DNA of 64,000 bases from Pandoraea norimbergensis (GCF_001465545.3 NZ_CP013480.3:5642001-5706000), one strand, 5' to 3'. Positions 25,229-34,161 are shown, numbered from the stretch's first letter. The notes: a model not told the origin generated them from the sequence alone. Numbers and translations: made by a program.

Positions 25229-27631
25229 TCAATGGCTGTCTTGTTTCTTGCGACCGGCGCGCAGCGCCAGCACGAGAATCAGCAGCAGCACCAACAGGGC
25301 GATGGCGACGGCCGGCACGCCCCACGAGACATAGCGGCGCCACTCGTAAAACGCACTCTCTCCGGCGCCCGGCGGCAGGCTCGCGTCGGGGTTGCTGCTG
25401 TCGATCCACGCGACCGGCCCTGCCGGTCCGATGATCGCGAGATTGCCGCGGTTGAGCAGGAACGGCTCGCCCACTTCGACCTGCGGCGCGCCGACGGCGT
25501 ACCACAACAAGCCGTCTTCACCGCCGCCGCGCACCACCTCCGCGGTCGACAGGTTCTCCAGGCCAGTGATGTCCAGCCACTTGGCATCCTTGCCGCCGAT
25601 TTCCAGACGCTTGCCATCCGACACGCTCACTGTCGGCTTCGCGCCATCGATCGGCACTTCCATCGCGACGAACGGTTTGCCCGGCTTCACGCTCTTGCCC
25701 GCAGCGGCAACCGTCAGTTCGGTGCGCGACGGGGCGAGCCCGCTGGCAGACGCAATACCGATCACGCGGCGGATATTGGCCGGGGCGTCTTCGAGATAGC
25801 GCGCGGGGACGATCAGTTGCGGGTTGCCGGCCATGAGCGGCAGCAAGCCCACGAACGTGCCATCCGGTTCGGCCTTGCCCGGGCGGATGTAGCTCGCCGA
25901 AGGCAGCACATTGACCGGATAGGCCTGCGGAATTTCATCGCAGTTCGCCGAATACGGCTGACGTTGCACCGACACGCGAAGGTTATTGTTCACGCCGAGG
26001 ACGTAACCCGGCACACGCGCCTTGAGTTGCTCGGGGCGGCCATTGGCGTCGAGTTGCTTCGCGGCCAGCAGAATGCCGTTCCAGAACACCGTCGCCACCG
26101 GCTTTGACGCCGCAGGTCCCGGCGCAGCGGCGAGATACAGCGAAATCTCGCCCGGCATGCGGCCGTCGGACGCCACCGCGCCCAGCGGGAAACTCACGGT
26201 CCAGTCGCCGCGGGCGAGCACGTCGAAACTGTCCGATGAGCCCCCCAGACTCGACAAGCGCACGACCTGCTTGTCTGCGATGTCCGGCGTGCGAGCGACC
26301 GGCACGGTGACATTGTTCGAGAGCAACAGACGGCGCAGCGAGTTGTCGAAGAGGCCCGCTGCCTGCGCGCCTGCGTCGCCCGCGATGGCAATCACCGACT
26401 GACTGCCCATGGACAGCAGGCGGATCTGCTTCGCACCCAGCGCGTCATTCGCCAGCGGCGCACGCTGATCACGCCATGCCTTGAAGGCCGCAGCGGCGTC
26501 GCTATCCGAGGCGAGCTGACCTTGCAGCGCGTCGAACGCAGCGGCTAGACGCGCACGCATCGTCGCGTCGGCCACCACCACGTCACCGCTGACCGACGAC
26601 GCATTCATTGCCAGCAACGCGCCCAGTTCGGCATCGTTGGCCAGCTTGTGTGTCGCGCTGCTGTCGCGCAGCGCGGCAAAGGCCGGTACACCGGCGAGCG
26701 CTGCCGGCACGTTGACGCCACGCGTGTCGACGACGTCGCCCACGGCGGGCAGCGCCCTTACCTGCACGCGCTTGCCGCTGCGCTCAAGGGCGACACCGAT
26801 ACGCCACGCACTGTCGAAGGCTTCCTGACCCAGCGTCTTCGATGCGACGAGCAGTGCCGGAGCACCGGGCAACGTGCCCCACGCGTCATCGAGACTCGAC
26901 ACCGATTTCTGATCGATGCGATAGGTCAGCCGCGTCTGCGGCGTGATCGTGACCGAGTTCGCAATCGAGCGATCGGGCTCGCAGCGATAGGTACCCGTGC
27001 GAGCGTGCCAGTTCACCGAGAAGCGCACGAAGCCGGTGTCGCGAGGACGCGCCGACACCGCGAGATTACGTTGCAGCGGCCCGTCGCCCTCTGGCACCGA
27101 CTGCGACGTCATCGGCTGCCCGTCGATGGAAAGCACGACCGACGCCGCGCCGGGTTCCCCCTTCAGATAGCGGCCGTCGAACGTGATCGACGCATCGGCA
27201 AGCGGCAAGCCCTTGGGCACCGGCAGATAGAAGTCCTGACTCGCATCGCCCGACAGCACGATAGGCGCCGTGATGCCCAAATCGGCCAGTGCGATGCTGC
27301 GTTGCAGATTCACGCCCGAGCCAAGGGCACGCACGCCGTCGCCCAGTGCGCTTGCGTGCGACGCGAGCGGTGCGCACATGCCAAGCACGGCAAGCACGCC
27401 CGCCGTCGTCGCACACACGCGGCGCAAAGGCGTACGGGGTGCAGGCGTCGCACGCGATACCGAAGATAACGAAGATACCGAACGGGAAAGGTCGCGGGTC
27501 ATTCGGCGACGTGCAGTCAATGTGTTGAGCAACGGCATGGAATATCCGTAGTGGGGCGCACGGTCCGCGCGGGCGGGCGATGCGGGGTTGGACGGAACAG
27601 GTGGCAGCGCAGGTGTCGGCAGTGCAGTCAT
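25229..27631 (-). CDS. BcsB-like periplasmic polysaccharide synthase subunit
   Basis: An 800-residue protein beginning at the ATG at 27631 with a GGGGGAC ribosome binding site. A hydrophobic stretch near residues 75-90 (VLAVLGMCAPLASHASA) is a signal peptide after an unusually long N-terminal extension. The mature protein reads ALGDGVRALGSGVNLQRSI and later TYRCEPDRSIANSVTI, matching BcsB (cellulose biosynthesis cyclic-di-GMP regulatory/periplasmic subunit). A C-terminal membrane helix (VPAVAIALLVLLLILVLALR) is followed by basic residues, as in BcsB. No BcsA, BcsC or BcsZ is present; the neighbour is NfrB. I infer it guides the nascent NfrB product through the periplasm. The call rests on overall layout and BcsB-type motifs. 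Confidence 0.82.
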   Translation of the reverse strand: MTALPTPALPPVPSNPASPARADRAPHYGYSMPLLNTLTARRRMTRDLSRSVSSLSSVSRATPAPRTPLRRVCATTAGVLAVLGMCAPLASHASALGDGVRALGSGVNLQRSIALADLGITAPIVLSGDASQDFYLPVPKGLPLADASITFDGRYLKGEPGAASVVLSIDGQPMTSQSVPEGDGPLQRNLAVSARPRDTGFVRFSVNWHARTGTYRCEPDRSIANSVTITPQTRLTYRIDQKSVSSLDDAWGTLPGAPALLVASKTLGQEAFDSAWRIGVALERSGKRVQVRALPAVGDVVDTRGVNVPAALAGVPAFAALRDSSATHKLANDAELGALLAMNASSVSGDVVVADATMRARLAAAFDALQGQLASDSDAAAAFKAWRDQRAPLANDALGAKQIRLLSMGSQSVIAIAGDAGAQAAGLFDNSLRRLLLSNNVTVPVARTPDIADKQVVRLSSLGGSSDSFDVLARGDWTVSFPLGAVASDGRMPGEISLYLAAAPGPAASKPVATVFWNGILLAAKQLDANGRPEQLKARVPGYVLGVNNNLRVSVQRQPYSANCDEIPQAYPVNVLPSASYIRPGKAEPDGTFVGLLPLMAGNPQLIVPARYLEDAPANIRRVIGIASASGLAPSRTELTVAAAGKSVKPGKPFVAMEVPIDGAKPTVSVSDGKRLEIGGKDAKWLDITGLENLSTAEVVRGGGEDGLLWYAVGAPQVEVGEPFLLNRGNLAIIGPAGPVAWIDSSNPDASLPPGAGESAFYEWRRYVSWGVPAVAIALLVLLLILVLALRAGRKKQDSH

Positions 27632-27650
27632 CGCGTGAGTCCCCCGCCTG

Positions 27651-28811
27651 TCAGGACACGCGGCCGATGGCCGGCGCGTCCGGATCGAACTCGCTTACCG
27701 TGCGCCCGCAAAGGGCCGCCACGATGCGTTGCGAGGCGTGTCCGTCGCCGTAGGGATTCACGCGCCGCGAGAACGACACGTGATACGCGATGTCGTCGAG
27801 CAAACGGGTCACGGCCTCGACGATGCGATCACGGTTGGCGCCGACCAGTGCGACCGTGCCTGCCGCCACGGCCTCCGGACGTTCGGTCACATCGCGCATG
27901 ACCAGTACTGGTTTGCCCAGATACGGCGCTTCTTCCTGCACGCCGCCCGAGTCGGTAAGGATCACGTACGCACGCTGCATGAACCAGACGAAGTCGACGT
28001 AATCGAGCGGATCGATCAGATGCACATTGTCGAATCCCGCGAGCGCCGTCATCACGACCTCGCGAACGGCCGGATTCAGGTGCACGGGATAGACGATCTG
28101 CACGTCGTCGCGCTTGGCGATATCGGCGAGCGCCGCGCAAATATTGCGAAAGCCATCACCGAAGCTCTCTCGGCGATGCCCCGTGACGAGCAGCAAACGA
28201 CGTGAACTGTCGAGCCACGGGTAACGCGCGGCGACCTCCTTGGCCAGCGGCGAATCGTCGCGCAGCCGCTCCATGAGTGTCGCGAGCGCATCGATCACGG
28301 TGTTGCCGGTCACGACGATCCGGCCCTGAAGGTTCTCGCCCAGCAGGTTCGCCCGGGACGTTGCCGTCGGTGCGAACAGCCAGTTGCCGACCGCATCGAC
28401 CACGCGGCGGTTCATTTCCTCGGGGAACGGTTTGGCCAGATCGCCGGTGCGCAGCCCCGCTTCCACGTGCCCGATGGGAATACGCCGGTGAAAGGCGGCG
28501 AGTGCACACGCGCACGCCGTACTCGTGTCGCCATGCACCAGCACGTAATCCGGCGCTTCCGCCTCCAGCACAGCGTCTACCCGGGCAATGGCGCGCGAGA
28601 ACAGACCGTTGAGCGTCTGATTAGGCACCATGACTTCAAGGTCGTACTTGGCCGAGAGATTGAAAATCGACATCACCTGATCGAGCATCTGGCGATGCTG
28701 CCCCGTCACGCAAACCACGCTATCTATGCCGGGCTCGCGATCGAGCGCCGTCACGAGCGGTGCCATCTTGATGGCTTCGGGACGTGTACCGAAGATCGAC
28801 AGGACTTTCAT
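27651..28811 (-). CDS. wecB: UDP-N-acetylglucosamine 2-epimerase (non-hydrolysing)
   Basis: A 386-residue enzyme starting MKVLSIFGTRPEAIKMAPL, the textbook N-terminus of WecB/MnaA. YVLVHGDTSTACACALAAFH, IGHVEAGLRTGDL and PFPEEMNRRVVDAVGNWLF hold the known active-site acidic and histidine residues, and TDSGGVQEEAPYLGKPVLVM binds UDP. It interconverts UDP-GlcNAc and UDP-ManNAc in the cytoplasm. It is the first gene of the ten-gene minus-strand block, 19 bases before the BcsB-like gene, so it probably feeds UDP-ManNAc to NfrB. It could also serve the WecG-type transferase at the left edge. Confidence 0.95.
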   Translation of the reverse strand: MKVLSIFGTRPEAIKMAPLVTALDREPGIDSVVCVTGQHRQMLDQVMSIFNLSAKYDLEVMVPNQTLNGLFSRAIARVDAVLEAEAPDYVLVHGDTSTACACALAAFHRRIPIGHVEAGLRTGDLAKPFPEEMNRRVVDAVGNWLFAPTATSRANLLGENLQGRIVVTGNTVIDALATLMERLRDDSPLAKEVAARYPWLDSSRRLLLVTGHRRESFGDGFRNICAALADIAKRDDVQIVYPVHLNPAVREVVMTALAGFDNVHLIDPLDYVDFVWFMQRAYVILTDSGGVQEEAPYLGKPVLVMRDVTERPEAVAAGTVALVGANRDRIVEAVTRLLDDIAYHVSFSRRVNPYGDGHASQRIVAALCGRTVSEFDPDAPAIGRVS

Positions 28812-29228
28812 CGTTATATGTTCCGGTCATCGCCTGCTGGCGCCATACGGTATAAGGCATACGGCGTGCAGACGTTATCTCGCCCCGGGGACTTCGGACA
28901 TGGGGCTCTCAGACATGAGGTCGGAATGGTGGTGGCGACGCTATGACACTTACTTCGTTGTCCGATACATCAGTATCGGCTGCCTGCGCGGCGAAGACCA
29001 ACAGACGACGCCAGCCGTGCGGCCAGTGTCGCAATACCTCCTCCTGCCACTTGTTTCGCACCGGATTCAGCGGCTTGTTTTTTCTACAGTGCGAACTTGA
29101 TTGGCCGGATGGTATCGATCAACCGTCCCCATACAGTCCCCCCATTTGCGATGCGCCTCTCGCTGTCGCGCATGAGCAACAGGGTTTTTCGCAGGGAAAT
29201 CAAGGGTTGACGGGCGTCAAAACAAACG
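28812..29228. other. Intergenic leader/promoter region of the wecB-nfrBA block
   Basis: No convincing gene is found in these 417 bases. The promoter of the minus-strand polysaccharide block must be here. A perfect palindrome TTGACGGGCGTCAA at 29207-29220 lies about 400 bases upstream of wecB and could be an operator, though it also adjoins the preceding terminator. I could not identify a confident -35/-10 pair. The plus-strand frame at 28943-29296 has no family resemblance and no ribosome binding site, and I do not regard it as a gene. Confidence 0.5.
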
Positions 29229-29272
29229 AAAAAGCCCCGTGCAATAGCCGCAAAAGCGGTATCGCACGGGGC
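29229..29272 (-). terminator. Intrinsic terminator after exbB
   Basis: GCCCCGTGC at 29234-29242 pairs perfectly with GCACGGGGC at 29264-29272. An inner CCGC/GCGG stem with an AAAA loop lies between them. On the minus strand the outer stem is followed by five T residues (29233-29229). It ends the ExbD-TonB-receptor-ExbB transcript. Confidence 0.88.
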
Positions 29273-29337
29273 GAACATCGGTACGACAGGGGCTGATCGG
29301 TGGCCCGAATTACCGGGTCACCGTCTTATGCGTTTCA

Positions 29338-29967
29338 TCACGCTTGCCGCTGCAACCGCACCACGTTGTCTTGCGAACCCGGTTGAATGCCGGCACGCAG
29401 GAGCAGGATCTTCAGGTGATCGCCGATACGCTCGATACGATCGTTGAAGTGATTGAGGAACACGAGCACGAACAACGCCGTCGAGATACCCAGTGCGGTC
29501 GCATACAGCGCCGTCCCGATACCGGCCGACACGCCCTTGGCATCCGAGATCCCCGACGCGGCGAGCGACGAGAACGTATCGATAATGCCGAGAATCGTAC
29601 CGAGCAGGCCGATCAGCGGTGCCGCCGTCACGATCGTGTCGAGCATCCACAGACGCTGCTTGAGCTTGGACTTCATCGCGAGATACAGCGCAGCGGAGAG
29701 CTGCTCCATGTCTTCACGCGAATGAGCGTCGGCACGCGCCTTGGCCAGTGCACGCAGCGCATCGGCCGGCACACTGTCATTGCTCTCGAGATGTTGCGTG
29801 AGATCGTCGAGCGTACGGCCTTCGCCGAGCAGCATCGCGTCAAGCTCACGAGCGTGTTTGTTCGTGTAGCGATAGAAAATCAGACGTTCGATGCTGATGA
29901 ACAACGCCACGACCAGGCACGCGTACATCAGGAAAAACGACAGATCATGTAGCACCTGAGTGTTCAT
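29338..29967 (-). CDS. exbB: ExbB/TolQ/MotA-family proton channel subunit
   Basis: A 209-residue inner-membrane protein with three hydrophobic segments: FFLMYACLVVALFISIERLI near the N-terminus, TIVTAAPLIGLLGTILGIID in the middle and TALYATALGISTALFVLVFL near the C-terminus. The second and third are the conserved MotA/ExbB helices lining the proton path. It is the last gene of a four-gene operon with exbD, tonB and a receptor gene, which is an unusual order because exbB and exbD are normally adjacent. It should energise the TonB protein encoded in the same operon. Confidence 0.9.
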   Translation of the reverse strand: MNTQVLHDLSFFLMYACLVVALFISIERLIFYRYTNKHARELDAMLLGEGRTLDDLTQHLESNDSVPADALRALAKARADAHSREDMEQLSAALYLAMKSKLKQRLWMLDTIVTAAPLIGLLGTILGIIDTFSSLAASGISDAKGVSAGIGTALYATALGISTALFVLVFLNHFNDRIERIGDHLKILLLRAGIQPGSQDNVVRLQRQA

Positions 29968-30015
29968 ACGAAGGTTCCTCTTTCAAATTCGTGAGTGCGA
30001 AAGCAGCGGCTCGCC

Positions 30016-32433
30016 TCACTGGAAGTCGGCAGACAGCGACACAGACAGCAGTCGCGGTGCGCCCAGGTAGTAATAAACCGTGCCACTGCCGCCGCCGACT
30101 TGCACGCTCGACGGGTTGCGATACTGGCGATTGAACAGGTTGCTGACGTTCACGCGCACGGTGGGGTTCTTGAAGAAAAACGTGTTGTTGAACCGGTAGC
30201 CCGCATCCAGATCCACGGTGGTGTACGACGGTGCGACTTCGTCGTTCATGAGCGTGGCGTACTGACGCGCCGTGAACTTCGTTTGTGCACGCACGTACCA
30301 CTTCGGCTGGGCGTACTGAATCGACAGACCCAGCAGCCACGACGGATCGAGCGGGTAATCCTTGCCCGACGTCTGCATCGTGGTCGTCGCCGACGTCTGA
30401 AGGTTGTCGAGCTGGCGGCTATGGTTGTTCGTGATCGAGGCGTACGCCGACCAGCCGTGGAACGGCACCGTGCCGAATTCGAGCTGGAAGCCGTAATTAC
30501 GCACGCGACCGGCATTCGTGTAGACCGAGTTGTTCAGATTCGGGTCGTACGCGGTGGCCTGACGGTTCTTGTAGTCGACGTAGAACAGCGAGCCCGAGAA
30601 CACACCCAGACCGCTTTCGTTGCGATAGCCGATGTCATACACATTCGACGTTTCGGCCTTCACGTTGCCCGTCACGGTCGCCTGACCGTTCACGAACGTC
30701 ACGTTGCCGTTGGTCGGCGAGAACGCGAAGTTGGGTGGTGCGCGGAAGTTCATCGCGTAGCTGGCGTAGACCTGATTCGCGTCGTCGATCGAATAACGCA
30801 CGCCGGCCTGCGGCAGGAACGCGTTGTAGTCCTTGACCACGTTGTACGACGTGCCCGAGTTGCTGCCCTCGTTAGCGAAGTTCGTGAAGTCACGGCGCAC
30901 GTGCGGCGTACGGAAACCGGCCGTCACGTTGAGCTTGTCGGCGAGCATCGAGATCGAGTCGGCGGCGAAGAACTGCCACGACGTCGACACCGTCTTCCAG
31001 TTGCGCGACTCATACGGCTGTCCCGTCGGGCCGGTGATCTGGTTGTCTTGCAGCCAGATGTCGCTGGCAGTGCCGTCGGCATTCACGAGCACGGCCGGGC
31101 CAGTCTGACGGTGCACCGCACGCTCGAACCACACACCGGCCTGAATCTGGTGGTTGCCGAGCTGTTGCGTCACGGTCGTGGTGATACCCGGGCGGTCGGT
31201 ACGCGTCACGCTGCTGTTCGCCACGATGATCTTGTCGAGCGTGTCGCCGTCGCCGTTCAGATCGCGGCCCAGACCCGCCTTGCCGGTGGCCGGGTTCAGG
31301 AAGCCGGTTTCCGAAAGCACGTATTGCTGCGTGCCGCCGGTGCCGAAGCCATACCAGTAGTACGGCTGAATCTTCACCTGCGTGGTCGGCGTCAGGCGGA
31401 ACACGCCGGTGACCGATGCGATCACGTTTTCAAACGGGTTCTGCGACAGCTTGTAGTACGCCGGGCTTTGCGAAGCTTCGTTCTGCGCGGTGCCCTTGAC
31501 CGGGGGCAGGTGACCGACAAACTGCGAAGCGTAGTCGCCGTAGTAGCCGTTCTGGTTGAGCTGCGCGAGCGACGGGTTGTAGATGTTGTTGTTGATCGCA
31601 CGGTTGTAGTTCAACGTACCCGTGACGTAATTTTCCTTGTTGAGATCCAGACGGAAGCCAAAGTCGACGTGATCGCGCTTGGCCTTGCCTTCTCCCTTCC
31701 ACTTGTCGATTTCGGCGTGCGAGTACGACACGAAGATCTTCGCCATGTCGTTGGCGAAGCGGCCCGAGTCCAGACGCACGAACGAGTTCGTGAGGTTCAG
31801 GCCACCGACCGTTTGCGACACGCGCACGCGCTTCTCGTTTTCCGGTTCGCACGTGACGATGCTGACGTTACCGCCGGTCGAGCCGACGTGCGGGGCGTCG
31901 AGATCGGTCGCGCCCTGCGTCACCGACATACCGCAGGTGTTCGAGTTGTCGAGGAATTCCTGCGGATACACGGCGAAGCTGCCCGAGTCGTTGACCGGCA
32001 CGCCGTTGATCGTGAAGCCGATCTGGTCGGAGTTGAAGCCGCGAATCGACAGACCGCCACCGAACAGGCCCGACGCGTCGTAGCTGTACGTCGACACGCC
32101 CGGCAGCAGGCCGATCGACTGGAACACGTTGCCGGTGGCACGTTCCTTTTCGATTTCGGCGCGCGTGACCGTGCTACGGGTTTTCGGTTCGTCTTCGCGA
32201 ACCATGAGGCCGGTGCCGAGGTTGTCGCCGTCGCCGGTGATGGTCACCGTGCCGATGTTCGACGTGCCCGAAGCACTGGGGGAAGCCGTGGCGGCGGCGG
32301 GTGCTGCATTGGTATCGGCGCTCTGCGCGTGTGCGACGCCAGCCTGAAGCAGCAGCACGTGAACAGCGATCATGGACAGACGCAATGCGGGACGCTTGAA
32401 CGGCTTGCCGGCCGTTGTATGTAGATCGTTCAT
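30016..32433 (-). CDS. TonB-dependent outer-membrane receptor
   Basis: An 805-residue receptor with a signal peptide ending at AGVAHAQSAD. The plug domain starts near residue 75, and LSIRGFNSDQIGFTINGVPV is the conserved plug core. The remaining 600 residues are a 22-strand barrel ending LLSVSLSADFQ, with a terminal-region aromatic. CGMSVTQGATDLDAPHVGST and TCEPENE supply two cysteines for a plug/loop disulphide. No TonB-box or ligand-defining motif is obvious. It is embedded between tonB and exbB genes, so this receptor probably has its own energy-transduction system. The cargo (siderophore, haem, sugar or other) cannot be told from the sequence, and no siderophore synthesis genes are nearby. 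Confidence 0.92.
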   Translation of the reverse strand: MNDLHTTAGKPFKRPALRLSMIAVHVLLLQAGVAHAQSADTNAAPAAATASPSASGTSNIGTVTITGDGDNLGTGLMVREDEPKTRSTVTRAEIEKERATGNVFQSIGLLPGVSTYSYDASGLFGGGLSIRGFNSDQIGFTINGVPVNDSGSFAVYPQEFLDNSNTCGMSVTQGATDLDAPHVGSTGGNVSIVTCEPENEKRVRVSQTVGGLNLTNSFVRLDSGRFANDMAKIFVSYSHAEIDKWKGEGKAKRDHVDFGFRLDLNKENYVTGTLNYNRAINNNIYNPSLAQLNQNGYYGDYASQFVGHLPPVKGTAQNEASQSPAYYKLSQNPFENVIASVTGVFRLTPTTQVKIQPYYWYGFGTGGTQQYVLSETGFLNPATGKAGLGRDLNGDGDTLDKIIVANSSVTRTDRPGITTTVTQQLGNHQIQAGVWFERAVHRQTGPAVLVNADGTASDIWLQDNQITGPTGQPYESRNWKTVSTSWQFFAADSISMLADKLNVTAGFRTPHVRRDFTNFANEGSNSGTSYNVVKDYNAFLPQAGVRYSIDDANQVYASYAMNFRAPPNFAFSPTNGNVTFVNGQATVTGNVKAETSNVYDIGYRNESGLGVFSGSLFYVDYKNRQATAYDPNLNNSVYTNAGRVRNYGFQLEFGTVPFHGWSAYASITNNHSRQLDNLQTSATTTMQTSGKDYPLDPSWLLGLSIQYAQPKWYVRAQTKFTARQYATLMNDEVAPSYTTVDLDAGYRFNNTFFFKNPTVRVNVSNLFNRQYRNPSSVQVGGGSGTVYYYLGAPRLLSVSLSADFQ

Positions 32434-32565
32434 CTCGGTCTATTCGTTATGGTTACGGGTGCCTGGATTGCTGCGGCAAAGCGCCGCCGCGGTTTTTTTC
32501 ACGTGGCGCAGGGCCGCGTGGTCAGCGTGAGTGCAACGGGACTGCTGTGTTGCCTGGGTCGCTCC

Positions 32566-33378
32566 TCAGCTATTGCTCGGGAGCTGGTAATCGAGCTTCA
32601 TGCAGAACCTGTGCTGCGCCTGGCCTGCAAAATGGGTGTCCTGAAATGCCGGGTATGTGGTGCCCTCGACGAGTCGCGTGGCCGTGTTGTCGAGCAGCAG
32701 CGAGCCCGAGCCGTTGGTCAGGTTCACGTCCTTCACCTTGCCGCTGCGATCGAGCATCACGCACAACTCGACCGTCCCCGTGGGCTTCTCGGTCATCGCC
32801 TGACGGCTCGTCGGATACTTCTTTCGCGACTCCACCAGCGCGCGCAACGACCGTTCGTACTCACGGTCGGGGTCGCCCTTGCTCGGCGCGGCGGCCTTCT
32901 GCACGGGCTTCGATTCGGCGGTCGGCGTCGACGGTGCGGTGTTGGTCGCGGTGTTCGCTGTCGGCGTCGCGTTCGACGTCGCCGGTGCGCTGTCGGCGAC
33001 CGGTTGCGGTGTCGGCGTGGGCGTCGGTGTGGGTTGCGGCGCCGGTTGAGGACGCGGTTGCGGCTGAGGTTGCGGCTTCGGCTCGGGCTTCGGTTCGGGC
33101 TTGGGCTCAGGCTTCGGCTGAGGCTTCGGTTCCGGCTTGGGCTGAGGCAACGGCTCCGCCTTCGGCTGCGGTTGCGGCTCGGGCGGCGGCGGCGCGAGAT
33201 CGATTTCGGTGAGCACTTCTGCCTGCTTCTCGCCTGGCGGCGGCGTCAGCGCACGCAGGCTCGGACCGACCGTGGCCGCGAGTGCGAGCAACAGCGTCAA
33301 CCCGCCCGCCACCCAGTCGCGGCGGCGATAGATCGGCGTGGGCATCCAGAAAGCTGGGGTGGCGTTCGTCGCAGTCAT
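32566..33378 (-). CDS. tonB: TonB-family energy transducer
   Basis: A 270-residue protein with an N-terminal cytoplasmic stub and one membrane helix (DWVAGGLTLLLALAATVG, residues 22-40). A periplasm-spanning Pro-rich region follows (alternating KPEP and QPKP units, about residues 60-130). The C-terminal TonB domain includes RALVESRKKYPTSRQ and TGTVELCVMLDRSGKVKDV. Its ATG overlaps the exbD stop as TAATG, so the two are translationally coupled. The protein should transmit proton-motive force to the receptor encoded downstream. The Pro-rich coding region explains the GC-rich near-repeats at 33000-33200. Confidence 0.9.
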   Translation of the reverse strand: MTATNATPAFWMPTPIYRRRDWVAGGLTLLLALAATVGPSLRALTPPPGEKQAEVLTEIDLAPPPPEPQPQPKAEPLPQPKPEPKPQPKPEPKPEPKPEPKPQPQPQPRPQPAPQPTPTPTPTPQPVADSAPATSNATPTANTATNTAPSTPTAESKPVQKAAAPSKGDPDREYERSLRALVESRKKYPTSRQAMTEKPTGTVELCVMLDRSGKVKDVNLTNGSGSLLLDNTATRLVEGTTYPAFQDTHFAGQAQHRFCMKLDYQLPSNS

Positions 33379-33788
33379 TACGATTTCGCTCGCGTAGCGA
33401 TCGAGATTTTGCTCACCGACGCTGCCTTCAACGCATCCATGACGTCGATCACACGCTGCATCAGCGTGCCTTCATCGGTCTTGAGCGTGACTTGCGCCTT
33501 CTCGACGTCGCCGGCCTTTTCCTTCACGCGTGCGCCGAGCGCTTCGAGCGTGGTGTCGGCACCGTCGACCTGCAACGCACCATCGCGCGTGATGGTCACG
33601 ACGACGGGCTTCTCGGGATTGACCTGTGCTGCGCTCGACGACTGCGGCAACGTGGTCGACAGGCCGCGCGACGGGATCACGTTGATGCTGAGCAACACGA
33701 AGAACACGAGCAGGAACATCATCACGTCGATCATCGGAATGATCTCGATGCGCGCGTGCCGTTTGGGGGGATCTTCGAAGTGAATCAT
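33378..33788 (-). CDS. exbD: ExbD/TolR-family protein
   Basis: A 136-residue protein with a short cytoplasmic N-terminus (MIHFEDPPKRHARIEIIPM), one membrane helix IDVMMFLLVFFVLLSI near residues 20-37 with the proton-binding aspartate at its start, and a periplasmic domain. This is the standard ExbD layout and length. It opens the four-gene minus-strand TonB operon. The start is the ATG at 33788, with GGACGTCGCC upstream and no strong ribosome binding site. Confidence 0.9.
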   Translation of the reverse strand: MIHFEDPPKRHARIEIIPMIDVMMFLLVFFVLLSINVIPSRGLSTTLPQSSSAAQVNPEKPVVVTITRDGALQVDGADTTLEALGARVKEKAGDVEKAQVTLKTDEGTLMQRVIDVMDALKAASVSKISIATRAKS

Positions 33789-34161
33789 GGCGACGTCCGG
33801 AAAAAAGAAACCGGATTATTTTGGACGTCGATGAAATTTCCGTGACGAATCGACACAAATGCGATGCGAATTCCGTCAGACGTTGCGTTTACCCCGTAAC
33901 CGCAAAATATATTTCCTACGTGTAATAAAGTTTAACAATTGACGAATATCCTGCCGTGTAAACCACAGGAAACCAATGCGCTACGCGAGCGTAAAACCCC
34001 TTGAAACAAGGCGTTTTTGCGATGCGACGCAGGCAGTTTTCGAAGGCACATATGTCAATGCATATGTTAGATATACGATGCCATCGCAGAACTGTCACAC
34101 AAGAATTTCCGTGCGAAAGCTTTGCTCCACACACGAACACGACACGTCATTTGAGGAAGTC
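33789..34161. other. Divergent intergenic region between exbD and phospholipase-D genes
   Basis: This AT-richer 373-base stretch separates two divergent operons. ACATATG at 34048-34054 and CATATGT at 34061-34067 form an inverted repeat with a six-base loop. CCTTG/CAAGG at 33999-34011 followed by CGTTTTT resembles a weak terminator or attenuator on the plus strand. CTGTCAC at 34092-34098 resembles half a Pho box, with no clear second half. No convincing Fur box was found. No gene is seen in it. Confidence 0.45.

Noticed and set aside
20786..27631. A cellulose synthesis operon
   Set aside because: The BcsB-like protein and TPR/porin tempt this call, but the synthase is NfrB-like and not BcsA (no PilZ domain), BcsZ is missing, and wecB points to ManNAc.
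28943..29296. A 117-codon frame between exbB and wecB
   Set aside because: It has no ribosome binding site, runs through the exbB terminator and has a Cys/Ser-rich composition unlike neighbouring proteins.
29995..32424. An 809-codon plus-strand frame
   Set aside because: It mirrors the TonB-dependent receptor gene codon for codon. Its protein is an Arg/Val/His-rich string with no domain, so it is a shadow despite its length.
33000..33200. A repeat or CRISPR-like array in TTCGGYTCRGG units
   Set aside because: The units are codons for alternating Lys-Pro-Glu-Pro in the TonB spacer. They are irregular and have no spacers.
34092..34098. A Pho box before the phospholipase-D gene
   Set aside because: Only one CTGTCAC half-site is present; no second copy at 11 bases was found, so I do not annotate it as a site.
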